A DNA stretch of 7,432 nt from Alphaproteobacteria bacterium (GCA_016869335.1 VGEJ01000124.1:1-7432); one strand, 5' to 3'. Shown: positions 1 to 6,556, counted from the stretch's first letter. Numbers and translations: made by a program. Notes: generated by a model not told the origin, from the sequence alone.

Positions 1-3
1 CTA

Positions 4-13
4 GTGGTCTGAT
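4..13 (+). repeat. Left terminal inverted repeat of the IS
   Basis: GTGGTCTGAT matches the reverse complement of the right end, GTGGAGTGAT, at 8 of 10 positions. Continuing inward to 27 bases gives 16 of 27 matches, so the repeat is imperfect beyond the tip. Confidence 0.8.
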
Positions 14-60
14 AGAGGTTGATGATTTCCATGCTGGCCTGGACCTGCGAGTCTGGGCGC

Positions 61-1140
61 ATGAGGGGAGGCGTTGAGGTCCGGCTTCGGCCGGGCGACC
101 GGGAGCGGCTCGACGGTGTAGTCTCGGACCGCAAGAGCCCGCAGCACCACGTCTGGCGCGCGCGCATTGTGCTGATGTTCGCCGAGGGCGTGGGGACGAT
201 GGCAATCCGCGCTGCCAGGGGGAAGGGCAAACCCACGATCTGGCGTTGGCAGGCGCGCTACATGCTGGACGGCGCCGACGGGCTGTTCCGGGACTCCCCG
301 CGGGGCCGTGCCTTCGCCGCCGCCTCGCCCGCGCAGATCGCCGCGGTGGTCGAGCGCACACTGCACGAAGACCCGCCTGCGGCGACGCACTGGACGCTGC
401 GCTCCATGGCCAAGGCGAGCGGCCTGGCGCCGTCCACGATCCACCGCATCTGGCGCGAGCACGGCCTGAAGCCGCACCGGGTCGAGACCTTCAAACTCTC
501 CACCGATCCGAAGTTCGTCGAGAAGGTTCGCGACATCGTCGGCCTCTACGTGAACCCGCCCGAACACACCCTCGTGCTGTCCGTGGATGAGAAGAGCCAG
601 ATCCAGGCGCTTGACCGCACCCAGCCGGGGCTGGCGATGAAGCGCGGCCGGGGTGCCACCATGACGCACGCCTACAAGCGCCATGGCACCACGACGCTGT
701 TCGCCGCCCTCGACGTGAAGGCGGGCACAATCATCAGCCAGCGCATGCTCCGCCACCGCGCCGCCGAGTTCATCCGCTTCCTGCGGCTGATCGACAAGCA
801 GACCCCGGCCGCGCTCGACCCGCACCTGATCCTCGACAACTATGCCGCCCACAAGACCGCGGCCGTGAAGCGCTGGCTGGCCAGGCAACCGCGCTTCCAT
901 GTCCACCTCACGCCGACCTCGGCTTCCTGGATCAACGCCGTCGAGGGTTTGTTCGCCACGCTGACGACGCGGCGGCTGAAGCGCGGCGTCTTCCGCTCCG
1001 TCATCGAACTGAACCAGGCCATCCGCGCCTACCTCGACACCCACACCGCCGACCCGAAGCCCTTCCGCTGGACCGCGCCCGCAGACACCATCATCGGTAA
1101 GCACCAGCGCGGGAAACGTCTCCTGGAATCACTCCACTAG
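61..1140 (+). CDS. IS630-family transposase (DDE type)
   Basis: This enzyme cuts and joins the IS ends at TA targets. From the chosen ATG it is 359 aa. Residues 31-64 form an N-terminal helix-turn-helix (VWRARIVL, then WRWQARY), and a second HTH-like segment lies at about 111-136 (WTLRSMAKASG, then STIHRIWREHGL). The DDE catalytic core follows: D176 in SVDEKSQ, D259 in LILDNYAAH and E295 in NAVEGLF. The last two are separated by 35 residues, as expected for the family. The ATG at 61 is preferred because MRGGVEVRLRPGDRERL looks like the usual start of this subgroup, but no clear ribosome site precedes it. In-frame starts upstream at 19 (TTG), 22 and 31 are possible; a weak AGAGG lies at 14-18. 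The stop TAG is formed by the TA target duplication plus the flanking G, so it is not encoded by the element itself. Confidence 0.92.
   Translation: MRGGVEVRLRPGDRERLDGVVSDRKSPQHHVWRARIVLMFAEGVGTMAIRAARGKGKPTIWRWQARYMLDGADGLFRDSPRGRAFAAASPAQIAAVVERTLHEDPPAATHWTLRSMAKASGLAPSTIHRIWREHGLKPHRVETFKLSTDPKFVEKVRDIVGLYVNPPEHTLVLSVDEKSQIQALDRTQPGLAMKRGRGATMTHAYKRHGTTTLFAALDVKAGTIISQRMLRHRAAEFIRFLRLIDKQTPAALDPHLILDNYAAHKTAAVKRWLARQPRFHVHLTPTSASWINAVEGLFATLTTRRLKRGVFRSVIELNQAIRAYLDTHTADPKPFRWTAPADTIIGKHQRGKRLLESLH
1128..1137 (-). repeat. Right terminal inverted repeat of the IS
   Basis: ATCACTCCAC is the partner of the left tip. It lies within the last codons of the transposase. On the minus strand it contributes a TGA (1131-1129) that now ends the interrupted small gene. 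Confidence 0.8.
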
Positions 1141-1350
1141 CATGAAGTCGCCGTGCATGGCGTTCTTGATATCGCCATCGACGAGATTGATCCAGGTGAC
1201 GGCGCTCTTCTGGGTGTTCTCGAGCTTGATCACCGCCCCCTCGTCCTCGAACATCTTCTCGACGGTGACGTCAGCAACGACGGTGACGATCTTGAGGTTG
1301 ACGGCCCCCTCCATGGCCTTGACGAGCTTGCTCAGGGTTTCCGAGGCCAT
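1129..1350 (-). CDS. Small protein of unknown function, 3' end altered by the IS
   Basis: I do not recognise this family. The current frame is 73 aa, beginning MASETLSKLVKAMEG, with alternating hydrophobic and charged residues (VNLKIVTVVADVTVEKMF, later AVTWINLVDGDIKNAM). It looks like a small soluble alpha/beta protein without signal peptide or membrane helix. The start is well supported: GGGAGGG lies 5 nt upstream of the ATG. Only residues 1-70 are clearly native. L71 is read through the CTAG junction; V72, E73 and the TGA stop come from the IS right end. In the rebuilt empty site the frame reads CTA followed by a codon starting with G, so the original protein continued by at least one residue. 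It lies downstream of hyuA on the same strand with a 93-bp gap, so it could be cotranscribed, but no functional link is visible. Confidence 0.72.
   Translation of the reverse strand: MASETLSKLVKAMEGAVNLKIVTVVADVTVEKMFEDEGAVIKLENTQKSAVTWINLVDGDIKNAMHGDFMLVE
1138..1139. repeat. TA target-site duplication, right copy (left copy at 2-3)
   Basis: TA is found immediately outside both IS tips, at 2-3 and 1138-1139. It is preceded by C on the left and followed by G on the right, so the empty site would read CTAG. This fits IS630-type insertion at TA. Confidence 0.75.
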
Positions 1351-1443
1351 GCCTGCCCTCCCGCGTTATTGGAGCCGGAACCGTATCAGGCTCGCACCGG
1401 CCGCGGAACCGTGAGGACTAGTGGCCGCCTGCGTGGCCGCAGC
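1351..1443. other. Intergenic region between hyuA and the small gene
   Basis: This holds the ribosome site of the small gene and two copies of CGGAACCGT (1376-1384 and 1404-1412), 28 bp apart, each containing the near-palindrome CGGAACCG. No clear promoter hexamers or T-tailed terminator hairpin are seen, so readthrough from hyuA into the small gene is possible. Confidence 0.4.
1356..1362 (-). promoter_or_regulatory. Ribosome binding site of the 73-codon small gene
   Basis: On the minus strand GGGAGGG is followed by CAGGC and then ATG. This is strong, well-placed Shine-Dalgarno evidence that the small open frame is a real gene. Confidence 0.7.
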
Positions 1444-3522
1444 TCACGGCAGGTCGATGACGATGCTGCTGAATGGCCCGAGCGCCGCGCGTGCGCCGGG
1501 CGGCACCACGCAGGTCGCGTCGTACTCTTCCACGATGCAGGGGCCGGCGCGGCCACCGGTGAGCGCGGCGCGACCGATGATCGCGGTGTCTAGCCAGCCG
1601 CGATCCGGACCGAAGTAGGCCCGGCGAACAGACTCGTGGACGGTGGCGCTGGCGGGGGGGGCGGGCCATCCGATGTCGTCCTCGGGCAGGGCGTGCGCGC
1701 TTGCCCGGATCGTCACCAGTTCGACCGGCTCCTCGGGGCCGGCCCGGTGGCCGTAGACGCGGGTGTGCTCGGCGCCAAAGGCCTCGGCGAGCACCGCCAG
1801 GGCGGGGCGATCGAGCGGCCCCGGCGGGACCGGCACGGTGAGCTCGTGGGTCTGGCCCTGGTAGTGGAGGCTGGCCGTGCGCACGATCCGCCGGCGCGCC
1901 TCCGGCACGCCGTCTTCCTCGAGCTGCGCCCGACCCGCCGCCGCCAGCTCCTCCCACGCCGTTTCGATCTCGGCCGGCTCGGCCTGGGCCAGGACACGGC
2001 GGAAGGTGCGCGCGTAGTCGTGCTGGAGGTCGGTGAGCAAGAGGCCGAACGAAGAGAACAGCCCTGCCGCCGGCGGTACCACGGTCCGGCGCATGCCGAG
2101 CTCGGCCGCGACCGCCGCTGCGAACACGGGCCCATTGCCGCCGAAGGCGAACAGCACGAAGGTGCGCGCGTCGCGGCCGCGCTCCACCGAGACGGCACGG
2201 ATCGCCCGGATCATGGTCGCAGCCGCGATCTGCATCGTGCCGTAGGCGGCGGCTTCGGGCGCGAGTCCGAGGGGCCCCCCGATCCGCCGGGTGAAGCCCG
2301 CCATCGCGGCGGTGGGATCGAGCCGGACGGCGCCCCCGGCCAGCGCGTGCGGGTTGATGTAGCCGAGGAGGAGGGCCGCATCCGTCACCGTCGGCTCGGT
2401 GCCGCCGCGCGCGTAGCACAGCGGCCCGGGGTCGGCGCCCATGCTGTGCGGCCCGACGCGGAGCGCGCCGCCGGGATCGATCCACACGACCGAGCCGCCG
2501 CCGGCGCCGACCTCGGCGATATCGATAGCGGGCATACGGACGAGGTAGCCTGCACCCGTGAGCAGCCGCGAGCCCGCCACGATCCCCGCGCCGACCTGGA
2601 ACTCCTCCGCCCGCAACACCTCGCCGTCCTCGATCAGCGATGCCTTGGCCGTCGTGCCGCCCATGTCGAAGGTGACGAGATCGGCAAGGCCGCTCGCCCG
2701 GCCGAAGCGCTGAGCGCCGGCCACACCCGCGGCGGGTCCCGACTCGATGATCGTCACCGGCTTGCGTCGCGCCGCGGCCGCCGTGGTCAGGCCGCCGTTC
2801 GACTGGATCAGGAGGAGCGGCGCCGCCACGCCCGCGCCCGCGAGCCCGGTCTCGAGATCGGCGATGTAACGCGCCACGACCGGCAGGAGACAGGCGTTGA
2901 CTACGGTGGTGGCGGTGCGCTCGTACTCTTTGATCTCGGGCAGCACATCGTAGCTGATCGAGCAGGGCAAGTCGGGCGCCATGGCGGCGACGATCTCCTG
3001 GATCAGCCGCTCATGCGCCGGGTTGGCGAATGCGTTGATGAGCGAGACGGCGAGCGCCTCAATGCCTTCGGCAAGGAGCGCTCTGACCGCGGGCTCGGCA
3101 GCGGCGCGCGCGAGCGGCGTTCGTACGGTGCCATCGACCGCGATGCGCTCGGGCACCGTCAAGCGGAGGCAGCGCTCGATCAGCGGCGGCGGCTTCTCCC
3201 AGGTCAGATCGTAGAGCCTGGGCATCCTGAGGTTGCGGATCTCGAGGATGTCGCGAAAGCCCTCGGTGGCGATCAAACCCGTGCGAGCGACCTTGCGCTC
3301 GAGGATCGCGTTCGACGCCACGGTCGTGCCGTGGCGGACCTCGGCCAGCGCCGCCGCCGGCAGCGCTGCCTCGGCAAGCAGCTCGGCGAGGCCGGAAAGG
3401 ATCGCCCGGCCGTAGTTGGGTACCGAGGAAGGGACCTTGCGGATCAGCACCCGACCGGCGCCGGTGCGCAATACCAGATCGGTGAACGTGCCGCCGATGT
3501 CGATGCCGATGCCCGTCCTCAC
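1444..3522 (-). CDS. hyuA: Hydantoinase/oxoprolinase family protein, subunit A
   Basis: This is the ATP-using subunit of a HyuAB-type enzyme. The family includes N-methylhydantoinase A, half of 5-oxoprolinase and acetone carboxylase subunits. It phosphorylates or hydrolyses a cyclic amide or related substrate in the cytoplasm. The protein is 692 aa, normal for the family. From the GTG start the sugar-kinase/actin-like ATPase motifs appear in order: GIDIGGTFTD at about 6-15, HGTTVASNAI at 64-73, LLIQSNGGLT at 237-246, ESGPAAGVAGA at 260-270, TFDMGGTTAK at 284-293, the ADPGPLCYARGG block from about 363, and AFGGNGPVFAAA at about 459-470. The C-terminal domain follows to the end (FSSIVIDLP). The GTG at 3522 is chosen because it overlaps the hyuB stop as GTGA, and GGGGGAG lies 11 nt upstream. 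An ATG at 3555 would add 11 residues before the conserved start. Translational coupling with hyuB is likely. Substrate specificity cannot be read from these motifs. Confidence 0.93.
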   Translation of the reverse strand: MRTGIGIDIGGTFTDLVLRTGAGRVLIRKVPSSVPNYGRAILSGLAELLAEAALPAAALAEVRHGTTVASNAILERKVARTGLIATEGFRDILEIRNLRMPRLYDLTWEKPPPLIERCLRLTVPERIAVDGTVRTPLARAAAEPAVRALLAEGIEALAVSLINAFANPAHERLIQEIVAAMAPDLPCSISYDVLPEIKEYERTATTVVNACLLPVVARYIADLETGLAGAGVAAPLLLIQSNGGLTTAAAARRKPVTIIESGPAAGVAGAQRFGRASGLADLVTFDMGGTTAKASLIEDGEVLRAEEFQVGAGIVAGSRLLTGAGYLVRMPAIDIAEVGAGGGSVVWIDPGGALRVGPHSMGADPGPLCYARGGTEPTVTDAALLLGYINPHALAGGAVRLDPTAAMAGFTRRIGGPLGLAPEAAAYGTMQIAAATMIRAIRAVSVERGRDARTFVLFAFGGNGPVFAAAVAAELGMRRTVVPPAAGLFSSFGLLLTDLQHDYARTFRRVLAQAEPAEIETAWEELAAAGRAQLEEDGVPEARRRIVRTASLHYQGQTHELTVPVPPGPLDRPALAVLAEAFGAEHTRVYGHRAGPEEPVELVTIRASAHALPEDDIGWPAPPASATVHESVRRAYFGPDRGWLDTAIIGRAALTGGRAGPCIVEEYDATCVVPPGARAALGPFSSIVIDLP

Positions 3523-5309
3523 GACTGCGTGTGCTCCCCCTCTGGCTCGTGCCACGAAACGGTGGGGAGTGGCTCGCGGCGGCGGGAGCGGAGCTGAGCG
3601 CGCAGAGTCGCGGTGGCCGCCTCATCGGCCGCGGTCCCGGCGGCGTCGAGAACGACGCCATGGGCGCGCCGCGCCAGCGCCGCGCTGATCATGCCGTTGC
3701 GCACATCGCGTGCCACCTGTGCCGGCGCGCGCTCGAGCGGATCGCCCCAGCCGCCGGCGCCCGCGACCTCGTGGCGAAAGACATCGCCTCGGCGGATCGT
3801 CATGGTGACCTTGGATGGCAGGCACCGGCCGCCATCCGCGCCGTTGGGATTGAGATGGTTGGCCGAGGGCTGGCCCGGCCATCCGCCGTAAAGGCCGTAA
3901 GGGCGGATACGCTGGCGGTCGGCCCGCACCTGCAGCACGCCCTCCTCGGCAAGGAAGCGATAGTCGCGCCGGTAGGGCGTGCCGCCGCGGAACTTGCCGG
4001 GGCCAGAGCGGTCAGGGACGAACTCGTAGGCCAGGATTTCGAGCGGGTGCTCGGCCTCGGTCACCTCGACCGACTGCGAGGCCATGTTGGCGAAGATGTT
4101 GGCGTTGCCATCGAGCCCGTCGGCCCACGGTCGCCCGCCCCACGTGCCGCAGGTGAAATCGACGTAGATGAACGGGCTGCGGTCGGGGTGATAGCCGCCG
4201 ATCGAGACCCCGGTATTGCCGCCGTCGGAGGCGGCGAAGACGCGGTCCGGCACGAGCTGCGCCAGCGCGCCGAAACAACAGTCGACCATGCGGAACCCGG
4301 TCAGCCCGCGCGCGGCACAGGCCGCGGGCAGCACGGCGTTCGCGATGGTCCCGAACGGCGCGCTCACCTGTATGGCGCGAAACACCCCCTCGTTGTTGGG
4401 GATGCCCGGCGGCAGCACCGAGCGCACCGCGGTGTAGGTCGCTGCCTTGGTCCACGACAGCGTACTGTTGATTGCGCCCTTGACCTGGGGTGCCGAGCCG
4501 CTCCAGTCAGCGGTCAATCCATCGCCCCGCTTGCGCAGAGTGACGAATAGGCGGATCGGGCGGTCGCGGTCGATGCCGTCGTCGTCGATCCAGTCCTCGA
4601 AGCTGACTTCGCCATCGGGAAGCGCCCGCAGCGCCGCCCGCGTCAGTTGCTCGGCGTAGTCGATGACGCCCGCCATCGCGGCCACGACCCACGCCGGCCC
4701 GTGACGGGCAATGAGTGCGGCGAACTGGCGCTCGGCGATGTGGCAGGCGGCGAGCTGCGCCCGCAGATCGCCCTGCACGCGCACGGGCAGGCGCACGTTC
4801 TTGTCGATCAACGCCAGCAGCGTGTCGTTGCGCAGACCGCGGTCATAGAGCTTGAGCGGCGGAATGCGCAGCCCCTCCTGGTAGATCTCGGTCGAATCGG
4901 ACGCGTTGGAGCCGGCCACCCGCCCGCCCACATCGGTGTGATGGCAGACTGTGGCGGCGAAAGCGACACGGCGGCCTTCGGCGAACAGAGGCTTGAAGAT
5001 GAAGATGTCCGGAAGGTGCATGCCGCCGTCGAACGGATCGTTCATGATGATCACATCCCCGGCCGCAAGGCTCTCGCCGAACCGGCGCACCACGGTCTCG
5101 AGCGCGGTCGGGATCGATCCGAGATGACCGGGCAGCGTCAGGCCTTGGGCCACGAGCCGGCCCTCGGAATCGGCGAGCGCCGTCGAGAAGTCCATGTTGT
5201 CCTTGAGCACACCGGAGTAGGTGGTGCGGACCAGGGTCAATGCCATCTCGTCGGCGATCGCGAACACCGCGTGCCGGAACAACTCTAGCGCGATCGGATC
5301 GACGGACAC
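3519..5309 (-). CDS. hyuB: Hydantoinase/oxoprolinase family protein, subunit B
   Basis: This is the partner of subunit A in an ATP-dependent cyclic amide hydrolase or related enzyme. The protein is 596 aa from the chosen GTG and begins VDPIALELFRHAVFAIADEM, which is the usual N-terminus of the family. Conserved blocks include NDPFDGG at about 90-96 followed by HLPD at 98-101, HHTDVGG at 123-129, EGLRIPP at 145-151, a Gly/Asn-rich block (ASDGGNTG, then WADGLDGNAN), and the C-terminal GAGGWGDPLERAP followed by DVRNGMIS. No part appears missing. The GTG is preferred over the ATG at 5327 because GGAGGG sits just upstream of the GTG. The ATG has no clear ribosome site and would add six residues not typical of the family. 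It is the first gene of a hyuB-hyuA transcription unit and diverges from the dehydrogenase gene across 113 bp. Confidence 0.93.
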   Translation of the reverse strand: MSVDPIALELFRHAVFAIADEMALTLVRTTYSGVLKDNMDFSTALADSEGRLVAQGLTLPGHLGSIPTALETVVRRFGESLAAGDVIIMNDPFDGGMHLPDIFIFKPLFAEGRRVAFAATVCHHTDVGGRVAGSNASDSTEIYQEGLRIPPLKLYDRGLRNDTLLALIDKNVRLPVRVQGDLRAQLAACHIAERQFAALIARHGPAWVVAAMAGVIDYAEQLTRAALRALPDGEVSFEDWIDDDGIDRDRPIRLFVTLRKRGDGLTADWSGSAPQVKGAINSTLSWTKAATYTAVRSVLPPGIPNNEGVFRAIQVSAPFGTIANAVLPAACAARGLTGFRMVDCCFGALAQLVPDRVFAASDGGNTGVSIGGYHPDRSPFIYVDFTCGTWGGRPWADGLDGNANIFANMASQSVEVTEAEHPLEILAYEFVPDRSGPGKFRGGTPYRRDYRFLAEEGVLQVRADRQRIRPYGLYGGWPGQPSANHLNPNGADGGRCLPSKVTMTIRRGDVFRHEVAGAGGWGDPLERAPAQVARDVRNGMISAALARRAHGVVLDAAGTAADEAATATLRAQLRSRRREPLPTVSWHEPEGEHTQS

Positions 5310-5313
5310 CCTT

Positions 5314-5319
5314 CCCTCC
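5314..5319 (-). promoter_or_regulatory. Ribosome binding site that fixes the hyuB start
   Basis: GGAGGG read on the minus strand is followed by AAGG and then GTG (5309-5307). It lies inside the extra codons that an ATG start at 5327 would use, so it favours the GTG. Confidence 0.65.
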
Positions 5320-5337
5320 GGCGTCATGGAGCGCCAG

Positions 5338-5346
5338 CTTAAATCA
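5338..5346 (-). promoter_or_regulatory. Candidate extended -10 promoter element for hyuB
   Basis: Read on the minus strand, TGATTTAAG has a TGN extension followed by TTTAAG, which matches TATAAT at 4 of 6 positions. Transcription would start about 22 nt before the GTG. No convincing -35 box is seen, so support is weak. The TG end overlaps direct repeat copy 1. Confidence 0.28.
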
Positions 5347-5361
5347 GGACACGATGGGCGC
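5344..5361 (+). repeat. Direct repeat copy 1, candidate operator
   Basis: TCAGGACACGATGGGCGC matches a second copy at 5386-5403 at 16 of 18 positions. It lies on the hyuB side, about 35 bp upstream of that gene's start and partly overlapping a candidate hyuB promoter. Its role as a regulator binding site is inferred from placement and spacing. Confidence 0.55.
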
Positions 5362-5385
5362 CCAGCCCTTGAGTTGGCACGCCGC

Positions 5386-5403
5386 TCACGACACGATGAG
5401 CGC
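5386..5403 (+). repeat. Direct repeat copy 2, candidate operator
   Basis: TCACGACACGATGAGCGC starts exactly 42 bp after copy 1, about four turns of B-DNA, so both copies present the same face of the helix. It lies just upstream of the dehydrogenase ribosome site. Confidence 0.55.
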
Positions 5404-5410
5404 ATGGCTA

Positions 5411-5417
5411 GGGGAGG
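5411..5417 (+). promoter_or_regulatory. Ribosome binding site of the dehydrogenase gene
   Basis: GGGGAGG is 5 nt before the ATG at 5423. It excludes the long in-frame upstream extension, whose translation shows no conserved dehydrogenase sequence. Confidence 0.75.
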
Positions 5418-5422
5418 ACGCG

Positions 5423-6358
5423 ATGCCTGACAAAGTGGGATTGATCGGTGCCGGTCTGATCGGGCGCGGATGGGCGATCGTGTTTGCCCGTGCGGGCTAC
5501 GAGGTTGCGCTGTTCGATGCCCGCGCCGAGTCGGTGCGCGAGGCGCTCGACTGGGTGAGCCCCGCGCTGGCCGACATGCAGAACGCGGGTCTCATCGAGC
5601 ACGCCCGGCCAATCGAGGTGCGCATCCGCGGCTCGGCGAGCCTGGCCGAGGCGGTGGCCGGCGCGGTCTATGTCCAGGAGAGCGTGACCGAGGATCGGGC
5701 GGTCAAGAACGCTACGTTCCAGGCGATGGCCCGCGTGGCGGCGCCGGAAGCGGTGCTCGCCTCCTCGTGCGCCTCGATCCCGCCGTCGAGCTTCCTTGCC
5801 GATGTGCCCGGGCGCGAGCGCTGCCTCATCGCCCATCCGTGCAACCCGCCGCACCTGATTCCGGTGGTCGAAGTGGTGACGACACCCTGGACGAGCGAGC
5901 GCACGCTCACCCGCGGGTGGACGATGCTGGAGCAGATCGGGCAGGTCCCGGTGCGGATCAACAAGGAGATCACCGGTTTTGCCCTCAACCGCCTGCAGGC
6001 CGCGGTGATCGGCGAGGCGATGAACCTGGTCGCCGAGGGCGTGATCTCGCCGCGCGACCTCGATCGCTGCATGAAGAACGGTCTCGGCCTGCGCTGGTCG
6101 TTCATGGGTCCGTTCGAAACGATGGACCTCAACGCGCCCGGCGGTTTCCTCGATTATGCCTCGAAGTTCGGTGAGGCATACCAGAACATGACCCGCGACC
6201 TCCACGTCAAACGGCCATGGAAGCAGCGTGCACTCCGCGCGATCGCGACGTGGCGGCGCGGGGAGGTTCCAGCCGAGCACCTCGGCGAGCGCCGGGCGTG
6301 GCGCGATCGTAATCTGATGACCGTCGGGCGGCTGTTGCGCGGGGGACGCCACCCCTGA
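5423..6358 (+). CDS. 3-hydroxyacyl-CoA / L-gulonate dehydrogenase-like NAD oxidoreductase
   Basis: This is likely a soluble NAD-dependent enzyme that oxidises a beta-hydroxy acid or its CoA ester to the keto form. The protein is 311 aa, close to lambda-crystallin/L-gulonate 3-dehydrogenase and bacterial L-carnitine dehydrogenase, and shorter than multifunctional fatty-acid oxidation proteins. An N-terminal Rossmann fold shows GLIGAGLIGRGWA at 6-18. D32 in ALFDARAE ends the second strand and points to NAD rather than NADP. ESVTED lies at 86-91, and SSCASIPPS at 114-122 is the conserved Ser-rich turn. H138 of AHPCNPP is the expected catalytic His, paired with E150 in VVEVV. The C-terminal dimerisation domain begins near FALNRLQ (186-192). 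The ATG is fixed by GGGGAGG 5 nt upstream. The gene diverges from hyuB, so shared control is plausible. The exact substrate is unknown. Confidence 0.9.
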   Translation: MPDKVGLIGAGLIGRGWAIVFARAGYEVALFDARAESVREALDWVSPALADMQNAGLIEHARPIEVRIRGSASLAEAVAGAVYVQESVTEDRAVKNATFQAMARVAAPEAVLASSCASIPPSSFLADVPGRERCLIAHPCNPPHLIPVVEVVTTPWTSERTLTRGWTMLEQIGQVPVRINKEITGFALNRLQAAVIGEAMNLVAEGVISPRDLDRCMKNGLGLRWSFMGPFETMDLNAPGGFLDYASKFGEAYQNMTRDLHVKRPWKQRALRAIATWRRGEVPAEHLGERRAWRDRNLMTVGRLLRGGRHP

Positions 6359-6388
6359 GCGCGTGGCGCGCGCGGCCGCCCCGCGGCG

Positions 6389-6556
6389 TCAGAAGACCCA
6401 TAGCGCGCCGACCACGACCACGTAGACGCCGATCAGCGCCAAGAGGACGTTGGCGATGAGACTGACCTCGCGGCGCAACCGGCCCATGCGCCCCGCGAAC
6501 AGCAGTTTGAACAGCAGCACCAGGGCGAAGACGACGCTCAGCACCTTGAGGATCAT
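6389..6556 (-). CDS. Small two-helix inner membrane protein
   Basis: A complete 55-codon frame with ATG start and TGA stop is seen on the minus strand. It encodes two strongly hydrophobic stretches: residues 2-20 (ILKVLSVVFALVLLFKLLF) and about 32-55 (ending VYVVVVGALWVF). They are joined by a basic loop at 21-30 (AGRMGRLRRE). By the positive-inside rule the loop faces the cytoplasm and both ends face the periplasm. I do not recognise a named family. No strong ribosome site precedes the ATG, which is the main doubt. The pattern of two clean helices with a basic turn in a frame free of stops is unlikely to arise by chance. It is convergent with the dehydrogenase (30 bp between stops) and divergent from the racemase-family gene, so it is probably transcribed alone. 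Confidence 0.62.
   Translation of the reverse strand: MILKVLSVVFALVLLFKLLFAGRMGRLRREVSLIANVLLALIGVYVVVVGALWVF

Larger units (their letters stand above)
4..1137 (+). mobile_element. Complete IS630-family insertion sequence
   Basis: The element is about 1.13 kb and carries one transposase gene filling nearly its whole length, as is usual for IS630. Both ends sit in CTAG, and the outermost 10 bases form an imperfect inverted repeat (GTGGTCTGAT on the left, ATCACTCCAC on the right, 8 of 10 matching). Members of the IS630/Tc1/mariner group insert at TA and duplicate it, and IS630 itself is known to favour CTAG. That matches the TA at 2-3 and 1138-1139. I therefore place the ends just inside these TAs. 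The element appears intact: it has both ends, a full open reading frame and all three acidic catalytic residues. The left flank is not visible beyond the single C at position 1. Confidence 0.9.
5310..5422. promoter_or_regulatory. Divergent hyuB / dehydrogenase control region
   Basis: This 113-bp region separates the start codons of two divergent genes and must hold both promoters. It contains the hyuB ribosome site, one of the few A/T-rich patches in the window (5339-5344), two long direct repeats, and the dehydrogenase ribosome site GGGGAGG at 5411-5417, 5 nt before its ATG. No regulator gene lies in the window. Confidence 0.6.

Noticed and set aside
1..1104. Minus-strand open frame across the transposase
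   Set aside because: It lies opposite a transposase with intact catalytic residues, and its low-complexity Arg/Gly/Val composition is typical of an antisense shadow.
1418..1424. CTAGTGG identical to the IS tip, possibly a remnant IS end
   Set aside because: The match stops after 7 bases and no further IS sequence follows, so chance is the simpler explanation.
1409..1449. Inverted repeat CCGTGAG ... CTCACGG overlapping the hyuA stop as a terminator
   Set aside because: The 27-base loop is long, the arms are only 7 bp and no T run follows.
1636..3597. Long plus-strand open frame of about 650 codons opposite hyuA
   Set aside because: Its translation is Arg/Gly/Asp/His-rich without family motifs, while the opposite strand encodes a full conserved HyuA. 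It is a GC-bias shadow.
5375..5390. Possible sigma-54 promoter (TGGCACG) upstream of the dehydrogenase
   Set aside because: The -24 half is perfect and the distance to the ATG is suitable, but the -12 half reads TCACG and lacks the essential GC.
5240..5422. N-terminal extension of the dehydrogenase by 61 codons
   Set aside because: The extension overlaps the hyuB coding start antisense and has no conserved sequence; the ATG at 5423 has a strong ribosome site directly before the Rossmann motif.
5408..6352. Minus-strand open frame of about 314 codons opposite the dehydrogenase
   Set aside because: It is rich in Arg, His and Asp with no recognisable motif; the plus strand has a clear Rossmann enzyme with a good ribosome site.
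6371..6385. Hairpin CGCGG-CCGCC-CCGCG between the convergent dehydrogenase and small membrane gene as a terminator
   Set aside because: The stem is only 5 bp in very GC-rich sequence, with no T tract on either side.
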